From CAZDXV01 sp964648705 (lineage in GTDB: Bacteria > Patescibacteriota > Minisyncoccia > Minisyncoccales > GWA2-38-27): 14,118 bases of DNA. Both the position numbers and the translations under genes were made by a program. Of this stretch, positions 1 through 7,686 are shown in pieces. Positions within the stretch are counted from its first letter, which is position 1. Each line of letters opens with the position of its first letter. Location of the stretch: contig CAZYOI010000014.1 in assembly GCA_964648705.1 (NCBI GenBank), forward strand, positions 1-14,118, in the 5' to 3' direction. Under the pieces are notes generated by a model. That model was given only the letters and a program-made list of their open reading frames with translations, had not been told where the DNA came from and did not search any database.

Positions 1-3000
1 CACCAGGCCTCGTCTATTATTAGCATTCTCTTTTTCATTTCAGAGGTTACTATCTTCCAGATGTATCTCAAGATAATAAAGAGAGCCATGGGCCTTAACT
101 CGTCTTCCATATCCCTTATTCCGAAGACAACCATTCTCTTTTTCATATCCACATTGGAAGGATTGTTGAAGAACTTGGAATAGGCCCCGGTGGTGAACCT
201 CTGGATTCTCCTTACCAGAGACTCTCCTCCCTCAATGGTGGAGAGAACGCTTTCAAAATCCGACATGGTGGGGAAAGGAAGCTCTTTGCCCCACTGCTTG
301 GGATCAGAGTCCTCCGTGATGTCTTTGGCGGCATAAGTTTCTGTTATGGCCCTGTCTATAATAGAGTCCTCTTCCGGGCTGAGTCCTCCGAGCATAACTC
401 TTATCAGGCCGACCAAATTAATAACGTTTGACCTTAAAACGTCTTCTGGGTTTTCGTCTTCTGCGGGAACGGGCAAGTCAAAAGGATTGATATGGCTGTC
501 CGAGGCCAGGGAAATATTGAAAAAAGATCCTCCTACGGCGTCGCATAAAAACTTATACTCGTTCTCCGGGTCTATAACTATGCAGTCGGTTCCAAGCATT
601 AAAGATCTTAAAATTTCCAGCTTAACAGAGTAAGAATTATGGACAAACATTCCTCCTTGTCCGGCTAAAAACACTTCGTTATCCACAGTCAGGTCATAAA
701 CATATTTTTCTTTTTTATTCTCAATCTTTTTGATCTCAACAATTGGATCCCAGAAAAGACCGGAGTTGGCCAGCGTTTTTAATTGAGCCAGTTTTTCTTC
801 AACCAGGGGAATTCTATTGTTAAGAATCTCTTGATAGTTCTTCCATGCAAATTGGCTCGCTTTTGTTTCATAAGAACAGTTTCCTTTTTTGTTGTGGACC
901 AAAATTTCTTGAAGGTGGGGCTTTTCGTAATATTTTATTTGGAGGCCTGTTTCTTTAAATCCCGAATGGATTCTCTCTTTAAGGTTTACCAGGGAATAAT
1001 TATCTCCATTAATCTCTCTTATTGCCTTGAAAGCGTTTTTTGATAAGGGTTTGAATTTATGGCTTTTCATTATTCTCCAGCTGTCGCCGAGAGCCTGCCA
1101 TAATTTGGCATTCAGCTCTTCGTTGTTTTTTCCGGTTTCAATAATCCAAGCCAGATCAGGAAGCTTTTCCAAGATTTCAAAAGTTGGGCCCAAGCTTTTG
1201 AAGTGCCGGATTCTTTTTTCAATTTTACCGATTATCATTTGGAGCTGTTTTGGAGTAGGATTATAGTTTTCCAGTTTTAAATTAGTAATTTCAGGAAGGT
1301 TATGTAATTGTGAAGGGATCAAGTTGTAAATTTCCCCAAATATATCCTTTAAACCGGGAATTAAATCGACATTGCTGTTAGCTTTTCCTCCTATGATTTT
1401 TTGGAGTTTTCCTCTTTTATTTTCTGAAAGGAAATTGATATTGCTGGCGAAAATTCCCAGATTATTTTGTCCGGAGATTGTTAATTTGTAGTAAGTTTTT
1501 CTGCGTTTCCAGTCGGAGCTCTTTTTCTTTATTATTGATATCCTGCTGACTATTCCGAAGTAGTGTAAAAGGTAGGATGTTTCTGAAACCAACCTTTTTG
1601 ATTTAGAGCTGGCGACAATAGAACATTTTTCCACCCCTCCATCGCCCTCAAAATAAGCTGACAAATAGCTAGCTATTTTCGGCTTTTCTAAACTGAAGAT
1701 AAAAGGACAAATCTTTTTGCGGTTTGATTTCCCAAATCCTCCAAGGGCATTGACTAATTCTGTATAAACCCGGTAGCCGGAATTAATGCTTCGGTCGCTG
1801 TAAAAGAAAGGAATACCAAGCTCTTTGAAAGAACTATCTATTTCTTTGAGGACGGCTTTGTCTGCGTTGCTTATCATGATTACCTTTTCTGTCGTTGTTC
1901 CTTCCGAGGCAATAAAACCTAAGAGCTTTAAAAAAGGCGTTGTTATAGGGAAATTAACAGGCAATGAGTATCGTCTTGCTGTGACTTTAGAGCTAATTTT
2001 TAAATCTTTTATTTCTTTGCTGTCAGACTCAGTTTTCAGAACATTCAGGATTTTCCAGAAGTATTTAATGGGAATAGGACGACCATTCCTGTATTCGTAA
2101 AGATAGCGGTCGTATTTTTCAGATATGGCGGTCTTTTTAAGTTCGTTGTAGTTTTTCTTTAAAAGATTGCCGGCTCCTACCACATAAACCTTTTTTGAGT
2201 TTTTAAGAATTTCTAAAAGGTTGATGTGGGTTAATTTTTCTTTTTGGGATATTTTTCTTGGAAGAGGAACGAATTCTCCCTCCTTGATTTCAGAACTCTT
2301 GGCGGCTTTAACTCTTCCCTTTCTCAGAACCAGCATATTATGGTCTCCGGTGGTAGTAATTTCCCTGCCGCTTTTTGTCTTAAACTTGTAAAAAGCTTTT
2401 GGCGCTTTTTTTCTGGCGGCTACGCTCACTTTAGACCATTCTCCCTTAAGATCTTTATTAAAGCTGAAGACCTCGATTCCCGGATCGATTACTCCCTCTA
2501 ATTCGTGGTCGATCTTAGTCAGGCCATTTTCCTTTATTGATTTTTCCACCAGAGATCCTATCTTTGTCAGTCTGGTTCCTTTTTTTGTCCTAGCCAATAC
2601 CGGCGCAGAAGAGACTACGCTCTTACCGGCTCCTGAGACAGCGAAAATCGTGGCGTTTGGATTGGGCAGAGAGAACCTGTCAAAGAGAACCAGAGAGTTG
2701 TTGTGCTTGTTTATGCCGTAGAGTATTCCTTCGTTTGAGCTCAAGTCAAAAGAGATGAAAGGAAAGGTGGAAGACAAAGGAGAGGTGTTCATCAGGGTGG
2801 TTACTCCGAGAATATCCAAGCCGTAGGGAGAAGAGGAGATAAAGCCCTCTTTCTGCTGGTAGAGAGCCGGCTTTATGTATATAAGCCTTGATTCCAGAAT
2901 AGATCTTAAGGTTGTTTCTGTTTCTCTCAGCTCTTTTTCATTGTCTCCGTAGACTGTTACATAGAGGGAAAATCTGAACATTCTCTCCTGGGCCGTCTGA

Positions 3001-3395
3001 AGCTTGTCCCTTAAATCCTCAAGGTTCTGGTGGGCCGTTTCCAGGGTGGGGTCTCTGATCAGCCCCTTTTCCTCTCTTTCTGCTATTTCTGCCTGAACCT
3101 CTGTCACTCTTTTTCTCAGCTTCTTTAAAATGCCTTCTGTTCCTACGGGATGGAGGTGATAGGAGATATCCAGGGGGACGTTCAGGTTTATCAGGGGAGA
3201 GAGCCATCCTGTCTGAAGGTATCTCGGGTAAGAGAAGACAAAATAGGTTTTGGCCAGCTTTTCCCCTATTTTGAGATAATTCTGTTTCAGCTGGATAAAA
3301 GAAGGAGCCGCTATATCCGAAATGCGCAGGGGCTCTTTGGAGATAACCTCTTCCGGGATGTCTTTTTTGAATTTGTCTAGAAAAGGTATTTTCAT
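1..3395 (-). CDS. VirB4-like type IV secretion ATPase, intein-containing, 3' end cut by window edge
   Basis: A single open frame of 1131 codons runs without a stop from an ATG at 3393-3395 to the left edge. The start overlaps the preceding gene's stop as ATGA (3392-3395), which implies translational coupling. Without the inserted intein (residues 259-920) the product reads as a VirB4/TraC-family ATPase: an N-terminal region of about 230 residues, then Walker A SGAGK|S (residues 254-258 plus 921), SVKLEILRSLMLG, the typical IDPENEYK segment, an INPFDLP segment, and at the very edge Walker B-like MLIIDEAW. In known systems such ATPases energise DNA or protein transfer, or pilus assembly, at the inner face of the membrane. 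Upstream PrgI and TraC-like genes fit this. The family is confident. Whether the system does conjugation, uptake or pilus work cannot be told. The C-terminus is outside the window. Confidence 0.93.
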   Translation of the reverse strand, partial: MKIPFLDKFKKDIPEEVISKEPLRISDIAAPSFIQLKQNYLKIGEKLAKTYFVFSYPRYLQTGWLSPLINLNVPLDISYHLHPVGTEGILKKLRKRVTEVQAEIAEREEKGLIRDPTLETAHQNLEDLRDKLQTAQERMFRFSLYVTVYGDNEKELRETETTLRSILESRLIYIKPALYQQKEGFISSSPYGLDILGVTTLMNTSPLSSTFPFISFDLSSNEGILYGINKHNNSLVLFDRFSLPNPNATIFAVSGAGKSVVSSAPVLARTKKGTRLTKIGSLVEKSIKENGLTKIDHELEGVIDPGIEVFSFNKDLKGEWSKVSVAARKKAPKAFYKFKTKSGREITTTGDHNMLVLRKGRVKAAKSSEIKEGEFVPLPRKISQKEKLTHINLLEILKNSKKVYVVGAGNLLKKNYNELKKTAISEKYDRYLYEYRNGRPIPIKYFWKILNVLKTESDSKEIKDLKISSKVTARRYSLPVNFPITTPFLKLLGFIASEGTTTEKVIMISNADKAVLKEIDSSFKELGIPFFYSDRSINSGYRVYTELVNALGGFGKSNRKKICPFIFSLEKPKIASYLSAYFEGDGGVEKCSIVASSKSKRLVSETSYLLHYFGIVSRISIIKKKSSDWKRRKTYYKLTISGQNNLGIFASNINFLSENKRGKLQKIIGGKANSNVDLIPGLKDIFGEIYNLIPSQLHNLPEITNLKLENYNPTPKQLQMIIGKIEKRIRHFKSLGPTFEILEKLPDLAWIIETGKNNEELNAKLWQALGDSWRIMKSHKFKPLSKNAFKAIREINGDNYSLVNLKERIHSGFKETGLQIKYYEKPHLQEILVHNKKGNCSYETKASQFAWKNYQEILNNRIPLVEEKLAQLKTLANSGLFWDPIVEIKKIENKKEKYVYDLTVDNEVFLAGQGGMFVHNSYSVKLEILRSLMLGTDCIVIDPENEYKFLCDAVGGSFFNISLASDSHINPFDLPVPAEDENPEDVLRSNVINLVGLIRVMLGGLSPEEDSIIDRAITETYAAKDITEDSDPKQWGKELPFPTMSDFESVLSTIEGGESLVRRIQRFTTGAYSKFFNNPSNVDMKKRMVVFGIRDMEDELRPMALFIILRYIWKIVTSEMKKRMLIIDEAW
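636..2621 (-). other. Intein with LAGLIDADG homing endonuclease, inserted in the Walker A motif of the VirB4-like ATPase
   Basis: In-frame insert of 662 residues (host residues 259-920). Splicing block A starts at Ser1 (SVVSSAPVLARTKKG). Block B is GREITTTGDHNMLVL, with the TxxH signature. A first LAGLIDADG-type motif is LLGFIASEG (host residues 491-499) and a second is LSAYFEGDGG (578-587), with both acidic residues kept. Block F is VYDLTVDNEVFLAG and block G is GGMFVHN, ending in the canonical His-Asn, followed by Ser+1 of the C-extein. Exact removal rejoins SGAGK to SYSVKLEI, an intact P-loop. All classical splicing residues are present (Ser1, TxxH, HN, Ser+1), so it is predicted to be active. 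It is larger than most inteins. Roughly 290 residues between the second LAGLIDADG motif and block F have no domain I recognise. Confidence 0.95.
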
Positions 3396-4021
3396 GTTAA
3401 TTCAGACGGTATTTCCGGATAATATCCTCTTTCTGCCTCCAGAGGGTGATGGAGGCCCCAGAAAAGCTCGGCCAGCTCCACGTTTTTCAGAGGGACAGCC
3501 TCTAAGCCGCAGCCTCTAAGCCCCAGAATAACAAACTCCACTCTCTGGAGAAGCTGGTTTTTTGCTCTTTGAAACTCCACTTCTGTAAGCTCTAATTCTC
3601 TTTTTATCTTTTTGGCGGTTGATATTCCTTTGGTTTCCGATACGGAAAAGGGGACGGTGATATAGAAGCTTTTTTGCATAATAGAGCCCTCCTGGACCAG
3701 TCCCTTGATAAATTTGTTGTATTCTGAAATCTGCATCTGCAAAAGCTCTTCTTCCTCTTTTTTCTCTATCTCCTCCAGTTTTTCGAGGTATCCTGTAATG
3801 TTTATCTTTCTGGAGCTGATCATTATCTGGCAGGAAAAGTCCAGAGAGTTTAGAAAGCTCTGAAAGGCGTAGAGAATAGACTGCTGCTCTTCGTCTGACT
3901 TTAAAGCAAAGTTTAGAGAGGAGGTCATTAAAACCATCCTCAGTCCTTTGTTTTTGAGGATTATTACGCCGTTTCTTATCCTGTCGAATTTTAGAAACTC
4001 CTGGGTTGTGTTCTCTGCCAT
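3392..4021 (-). CDS. TraC-like domain protein of the PrgI/VirB4 cluster
   Basis: 209 residues. ATG (4019-4021) lies 2 nt after the PrgI stop, and the TGA stop overlaps the ATPase start by 4 nt, so it sits in the middle of a translationally coupled unit. No signal peptide or convincing membrane span. Residues 1-70 look alpha/beta (an FLKFDRIRNGVIILKNKG opening). About 75-105 is very rich in Glu/Lys and probably coiled. About 115-160 contains a beta stretch (KSFYITVPF) and another charged helix. The sequence and position match the TraC-like proteins that CPR and Gram-positive conjugative systems encode between PrgI and VirB4, resembling a detached VirB4/TraC N-terminal domain. I infer that it docks the ATPase to the membrane component. 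Family recognised from pattern and context only. Confidence 0.72.
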   Translation of the reverse strand: MAENTTQEFLKFDRIRNGVIILKNKGLRMVLMTSSLNFALKSDEEQQSILYAFQSFLNSLDFSCQIMISSRKINITGYLEKLEEIEKKEEEELLQMQISEYNKFIKGLVQEGSIMQKSFYITVPFSVSETKGISTAKKIKRELELTEVEFQRAKNQLLQRVEFVILGLRGCGLEAVPLKNVELAELFWGLHHPLEAERGYYPEIPSELT

Positions 4022-4023
4022 AA

Positions 4024-4419
4024 TTATTTTATCCTAATCCTGGTGGAAAGGTCTTTTAATTTGCTTCTGCCTGCCACCCTGGGCTTTTCTTCTTCTTTTT
4101 CTACCGTCTGCTCTTTTTTCCTTTCCATTATTGGAGGGCTGGCTTTCTTTTTCCAGAGATAGACCTTGGGTTCTGTGAGAAAAAGGAAGAAGTTTTTGAT
4201 AATGACAGGAAGAGGCGTCTTTTTGATTTTCACGAAAGCCAGAGAAAAAGCTATTCCCAGAATTAAAACAGAAAGAACGATAAAGGAGGTAAAAGAAACG
4301 GTAAAATAGAGAAAAAGGCAGAGGCCTCCGGCGACGCCCACAAAGATGAACTGCTTAAAAGTGAAGGGGCCTACTATTTTGGCCTCCTTTTCTATAAATT
4401 GTGGAACAGTAAACTGCAT
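4024..4419 (-). CDS. PrgI family membrane protein (VirB3-like T4SS component)
   Basis: 131 residues. The opening MQFTVPQFIEKEAKIVGPFT followed by FKQFIFVG is the typical PrgI-family start. Two membrane segments at about residues 23-42 and 45-62 form a hairpin. A short VIIKNFFLFLTEPKVYLWKK motif follows, then a strongly charged tail (about 92-131). PrgI proteins sit next to VirB4-type ATPases in Gram-positive and CPR type IV secretion-like clusters and are thought to be the inner-membrane anchor, equivalent to VirB3. The gap to the next gene is 2 nt (TAA-TT-ATG). The start has no Shine-Dalgarno. A 6-bp inverted repeat lies just upstream. Confidence 0.87.
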   Translation of the reverse strand: MQFTVPQFIEKEAKIVGPFTFKQFIFVGVAGGLCLFLYFTVSFTSFIVLSVLILGIAFSLAFVKIKKTPLPVIIKNFFLFLTEPKVYLWKKKASPPIMERKKEQTVEKEEEKPRVAGRSKLKDLSTRIRIK

Positions 4420-4421
4420 GT

Positions 4422-4441
4422 TATAAGATTAATTTCTTATA
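4422..4441. repeat. Short inverted repeat just upstream of the PrgI start
   Basis: TATAAG / CTTATA, 6 bp arms with an 8-nt A/T loop, in the 36-nt gap between the hypothetical gene and PrgI. It begins 2 nt upstream of the PrgI ATG. It may be a weak RNA hairpin covering the start region or an AT-rich -10-like element. Such a small AT repeat could be chance. Confidence 0.35.
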
Positions 4442-4455
4442 GAAAAAAGCTTTCC

Positions 4456-4845
4456 TTATTTTACGGGTTCTCTGTATTGGTCCTTTTTCTTCGGTTTTCC
4501 AGAAGCCTTTTCTTTTTCAGCTTTTATTTTCTCTTCATAGAGGTTTTCCAGATTCTTTCTCAAAGGGAGAAAGACAAACCTTGCGATTTCAGAAGAAACC
4601 TTTTCTGCTTTCTTTTTGTTCAGGCCGATTTCTTTTTCCAGAACCTTTTTGAACTCTGAAGGGGGGAGAAGACCCGAGAAAACATATCCTATGTTCTTGC
4701 TTATCTCATTAGCTTCTTCTATTTCGTTTTTCCGGCAGATTTCGTGAATATTGTCTGCCACCTTGTCGGAGAAAAGGGCTTCTTTTAGAGTTTCCGGGAG
4801 GTCTTTGTAAAGCTCCCAGAGCTGTTCTTTTGGATAGTCCGGCAT
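4456..4845 (-). CDS. Conserved-type helical hypothetical protein at head of the PrgI/VirB4 cluster
   Basis: 129 residues, not assigned to a named family. It begins MPDYPKEQLWELYKDLPETL and appears all-helical, with no membrane span or signal peptide. The middle (about 25-75) alternates charged and hydrophobic positions. The last 20 or so residues are Lys/Glu/Pro-rich and likely disordered. It is the first gene after an extended -10 promoter (4874-4882) and lies 36 nt before PrgI, so it is probably transcribed with the secretion-ATPase cluster. The helices could mediate protein-protein contacts, but no function can be read from the sequence. Start chosen: the ATG that follows the promoter by roughly 30 nt. 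There is no clear Shine-Dalgarno. Confidence 0.8.
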   Translation of the reverse strand: MPDYPKEQLWELYKDLPETLKEALFSDKVADNIHEICRKNEIEEANEISKNIGYVFSGLLPPSEFKKVLEKEIGLNKKKAEKVSSEIARFVFLPLRKNLENLYEEKIKAEKEKASGKPKKKDQYREPVK

Positions 4846-4873
4846 AATTGTTTTTTAGCTTTATCTTCAATTT

Positions 4874-4882
4874 ATTATATCA
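4874..4882 (-). promoter_or_regulatory. Extended -10 promoter for the PrgI/VirB4 cluster
   Basis: On the minus strand the sequence is TGATATAAT, a perfect extended -10 (TGnTATAAT). It is preceded about 17 nt upstream by T-rich TTTTGC, a poor -35. The transcription start would fall near 4867, giving a leader of about 20 nt to the ATG at 4845. The same TTGTGATA(T/A)AAT core recurs before the metallopeptidase (8437-8445). Confidence 0.7.
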
Positions 4883-4928
4883 CAAAGAAAGAAGCAGCAA
4901 AAACCGGCTTTTCCCCAAAGAAGATCCC

Positions 4929-6869
4929 TTAATCCTTTTCTGGCAGAGCAAAGCTTTCTTTCGGGAGACTGGGCAGAACTTCATTGAGGAAGTTGTGCCA
5001 GATGGGTCCTGCCAGAACCACGGAGGGCTGGGGGGCCATAGCTTCGTTGTTGTTGTTGCCGACCCAGACTCCTACTGTGAGAGAAGGCGTGTACCCTATG
5101 ATCCAGGCGTCCCTGTAGTCGTTGGTAGTTCCTGTTTTGGCGGCTACTTCGTAGTCTGGAAAATACATCAGGGAGTTTGAACCGAACATGGGCGTTCTTG
5201 CTTTATTGTCAGAGAGTATGTCTGTAACCAGTCTGGCAGATTCTGCGCTGATTACCTTTTTCGGGCTTTTGCTGTTTTCTTCTATTGTTTCGCCCTTAGA
5301 GTTCTCTATTTTTAATATGGAAACAGGAGGAATTCTGGTCCCCTCTCTGGCAAAGACAGAATAGGCGGAAGCCATATCCAGCAGCCTTACCTCTCCTCCT
5401 CCCAGAACAATGGAGAGGCCGTAGAAAGAAGGATCTCTCTTTAAGGTGGTAATCCCCATTTTCTTTGCTGTTTCAATGCTGTCTCTTTGTCCCGCCAGAT
5501 AAGCCAAGACTTTAACGGAAGGAACATTCAGAGACTGGGCCAAGGCCTGTCTTAGGGTGACAGGGCCTCTGAATCTGCCGTCGTAGTTTTGGGGGATATA
5601 GTGTTTTCCCCCGTAGACGCCAAAGTCTGTTTTCTCGTCTACTACAATATGATCATCCTTATATCCCTTTTCAAAAGCCGTAGCGTAGACAAAGGGCTTA
5701 AAGGAGGAGCCCGGCTGTCTTCCCTGGCCGTAGGCCGCTACGTTTACCTTGGGATCAAAGAGGCAGTCTTTTCCAGAGACGCATCCTTCAGGATAAGGGT
5801 CTCCGAACCAGTCGGCTGAGCCGACCATGGAAAGCACCTCTCCTGTTTCAGAGTCGATGGCTACCAGAGCTCCGTTGTGGGCATTGGCCCATTTGCTGTT
5901 TGCCACTCCCTCCTCGACCTTCTTTTGGGCCTTTTTCTGAAGATTCCAGTCCAGAGAGGTGTAAACCTTGAGACCTTCTTTTTCCAGGTAGTCTCTTCCG
6001 TACTTCTCGTATAATTGGTTTAAAATGTAAAAAACAAAATGAGGGGCTTTTATGGACTGCGATATCTCAGAGAAGAGAATCTCCTCTTTTTTATACTCTT
6101 CAGCTTCTTCTTTTGCGATGACATGCTCTTGGGCCAGCCTTTCTAAAACATAATCCTTTCTTTTGAGAAGATCTTCTTTGTTCTGGCCGTAGGGGGAATA
6201 GTAGCTCGGAGCCTGAATCATGGCAGCCAGGCAGGCAGCTTCTGGCACGGTTAATTCTTTTGCCGGCTTGTCAAAATACGCTTTTGAGGCGGACTGGACT
6301 CCGTAAAGGTTGGGCCCGAAGGGAACCTGGTTCAGGTACCATTCCAAAATCTGGTCTTTAGAGTACCTTCTTTCCAATTCCAAAGTAAGAATTACCTCTC
6401 TTACCTTTCTCTTTATTGTCTTTTCCAAAGTTAGGAAAGTGGACCTTATCAGCTGCTGGGATATGGTGGATCCTCCGTAAATGGGCTCTCCCAGCCTGAG
6501 ATTTATCTTGACAGCCCTTATAATCCCCTGAAAGTCTATCCCTATATGGGAGTAGAAGTTGGCGTCTTCTGTAACAATAAGAGCTTTTTTCAGATGATCC
6601 GGCGCATCTTCCAAAGCGATAATCTCTCTTTTTTCTTCTCCGTACAATTCATAAAGAAGAGTTTCTCCCGTTCTGTCGTAGATTTTGGTGGACTGGGCGA
6701 AAACCCTTTCTGTAAACTTCTCCGGCCTGGGCAGGTCTTTGGCGTAGTAGATAAAGAGAGCGGCTCCCCCGAAGACAACAAGAAAGATTAAAGAAAGAAG
6801 GCCTAAAACAAAAGCATAGAGAATTCTTCTCTTTTTGTAGGATTTTCTTTTGTATTTTCTTTTGGCCAT
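4929..6869 (-). CDS. Class A penicillin-binding protein (PBP1A-type transglycosylase/transpeptidase)
   Basis: 646 residues. A basic cytoplasmic tail (1-15) and one membrane anchor (about 16-42) precede the GT51 glycosyltransferase domain. That domain shows the catalytic EDANFYSHIG motif (E101), GGSTISQQL (132-140) and the RKVREVILTLELE segment. The transpeptidase domain has the nucleophile in SSFK (S388-K391), SLN (446-448) and KTGT (578-581). All three penicillin-binding motifs are intact. It polymerises and cross-links peptidoglycan outside the membrane. A short C-terminus follows the last motif, and there is no long accessory domain. It shares a palindromic intergenic region with the divergent maturase remnant. 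The ATG has no obvious Shine-Dalgarno. It lies upstream of, and in the same direction as, the secretion cluster, but a separate promoter divides them. Confidence 0.96.
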   Translation of the reverse strand: MAKRKYKRKSYKKRRILYAFVLGLLSLIFLVVFGGAALFIYYAKDLPRPEKFTERVFAQSTKIYDRTGETLLYELYGEEKREIIALEDAPDHLKKALIVTEDANFYSHIGIDFQGIIRAVKINLRLGEPIYGGSTISQQLIRSTFLTLEKTIKRKVREVILTLELERRYSKDQILEWYLNQVPFGPNLYGVQSASKAYFDKPAKELTVPEAACLAAMIQAPSYYSPYGQNKEDLLKRKDYVLERLAQEHVIAKEEAEEYKKEEILFSEISQSIKAPHFVFYILNQLYEKYGRDYLEKEGLKVYTSLDWNLQKKAQKKVEEGVANSKWANAHNGALVAIDSETGEVLSMVGSADWFGDPYPEGCVSGKDCLFDPKVNVAAYGQGRQPGSSFKPFVYATAFEKGYKDDHIVVDEKTDFGVYGGKHYIPQNYDGRFRGPVTLRQALAQSLNVPSVKVLAYLAGQRDSIETAKKMGITTLKRDPSFYGLSIVLGGGEVRLLDMASAYSVFAREGTRIPPVSILKIENSKGETIEENSKSPKKVISAESARLVTDILSDNKARTPMFGSNSLMYFPDYEVAAKTGTTNDYRDAWIIGYTPSLTVGVWVGNNNNEAMAPQPSVVLAGPIWHNFLNEVLPSLPKESFALPEKD

Positions 6870-6886
6870 AATTTATTTTTTATTCC

Positions 6887-6904
6887 TTTTATTCTAGAAT
6901 AAAA
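6887..6904. promoter_or_regulatory. 18-bp palindromic divergent promoter/operator, copy 1
   Basis: TTTTATTCTAGAATAAAA, a perfect palindrome in the 39-nt gap between PBP1A (minus) and the maturase remnant (plus). Each strand reads TAGAAT, a -10-like hexamer. On the plus strand this would place the transcript start within about 3 nt of the ATG at 6909, so the mRNA would be essentially leaderless. The same 25 bp, including the start codon, recur at 11856-11880, and the flank toward PBP1A is also alike. It could equally be a dimeric regulator site. Confidence 0.62.
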
Positions 6905-6908
6905 TTGT

Positions 6909-7686
6909 ATGGAAATAAAGGTGGAAGAAGCTTTTTAGGCAGGATTAGAAAGAGCTGTAATTTCTTTGGAGTCTGATAAGAAAGTTATTCAAGATTCTTT
7001 AACTCGTTGTGAAGGCAGTTTCGAAGAAACTGTTCAAGGGATAAGAAATTGTTTCCAAATGGGTTTGGTTAATATCCTTACCACGATATGTAAAACCAAT
7101 GCCTCGCGTCTTGCAGAGATAGTAAGTTTTTCCAACGAGATAGGGGCTGGTAAGGCAGTTTTTAATTGTGCTATACCCGCAGTTTCGGCAGAGGACGTCT
7201 CTGCTGATCAATCTCTAGATCCTCTATTCCTGGCTCGCAGAGTAGAATCTTTATTTCAGGAAGTAAAAGAGCTGGGATTGTCTTTCAATTTAAACGCGAC
7301 GTTTCCCCTGTGTCTCTTAAATCAGGAGGTTCTGGAAGAAATGTTGCGGCTTGGCTGGCTGTCGGTTGGGTGTCAGATGTATCGAGGCAGGGGGGTCGCC
7401 TTCGATCCAGAAGGAAACATTCTTCCATGCACTCATTTTTCAGAGGCACCGTTAATCGAGAGAACAATAGATCAAGAAGGTCGTTTTTTTGTTAAGGGAT
7501 AATTTCTGGGAAGTTTGGAGTAACTCCGCAGAGGCGCCAGCTAAGTTCCGGAAAGATCTTTGGTGCTATCCGGCAGAAAAATGCAGAGAGTGTTCCTACT
7601 GGGGCGGCTGCATTGGAGGATGTCCGTTGCTGTGGACCTATTTCGATCCAGTAACTTTCATTGACCAGAAAGGAGGTGAAAAATGA
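6909..7686 (+). pseudogene. Radical SAM/SPASM peptide maturase, 5'-truncated and frameshifted
   Basis: From ATG 6909 the frame reads 9 codons, hits TAG (6936-6938), then continues as AGLERAVISLES...TRCEGSFEETVQGIRN, the second half of a radical SAM barrel. The N-terminal half with the CxxxCxxC cluster motif (roughly 90-100 residues in relatives) is missing. The SPASM part starts with GCQMYRGRGVAF and PCTHF (Cys codons 7371 and 7428). The frame then ends at TAA 7500-7502. Removing one T from the seven-T run 7484-7490 restores it into EKCRECSYWGGCIGGCP and on to TGA 7684-7686. SPASM enzymes use auxiliary Fe-S clusters to modify peptides. Without the SAM-binding cluster this copy should be inactive. 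The T-run shift could be a real mutation or a sequencing error; the lost 5' part cannot be explained that way. Exact subfamily not recognised. Confidence 0.85.
7670..7679 (+). promoter_or_regulatory. Very strong Shine-Dalgarno for the Cys-rich peptide
   Basis: AAGGAGGTGA is a 10-nt perfect complement to the usual 16S rRNA 3' end, 6 nt from GGAGG to the ATG at 7683. Nearly every other gene start in the window lacks a recognisable Shine-Dalgarno, so this one supports the small ORF being translated. Confidence 0.85.

Noticed and set aside
346..2501. Several plus-strand ORFs of 76-95 codons across the left block
   Set aside because: They lie antisense to the continuous 1131-codon ATPase/intein frame and show no recognisable protein features.
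6590..6781. Minus-strand small ORF starting MLSSGEPLSL
   Set aside because: Out-of-frame reading of the PBP1A gene with no family signature.
6936..6938. TAG as a recoded sense codon in the maturase
   Set aside because: TAG ends other genes here (metallopeptidase, transposase), and the enzyme is also 5'-truncated and frameshifted, so decay is simpler.
7484..7502. Programmed ribosomal frameshift in the maturase
   Set aside because: No X-XXY-YYZ context with downstream structure; a T-run indel explains it, and the missing N-terminal half would leave the protein inactive anyway.
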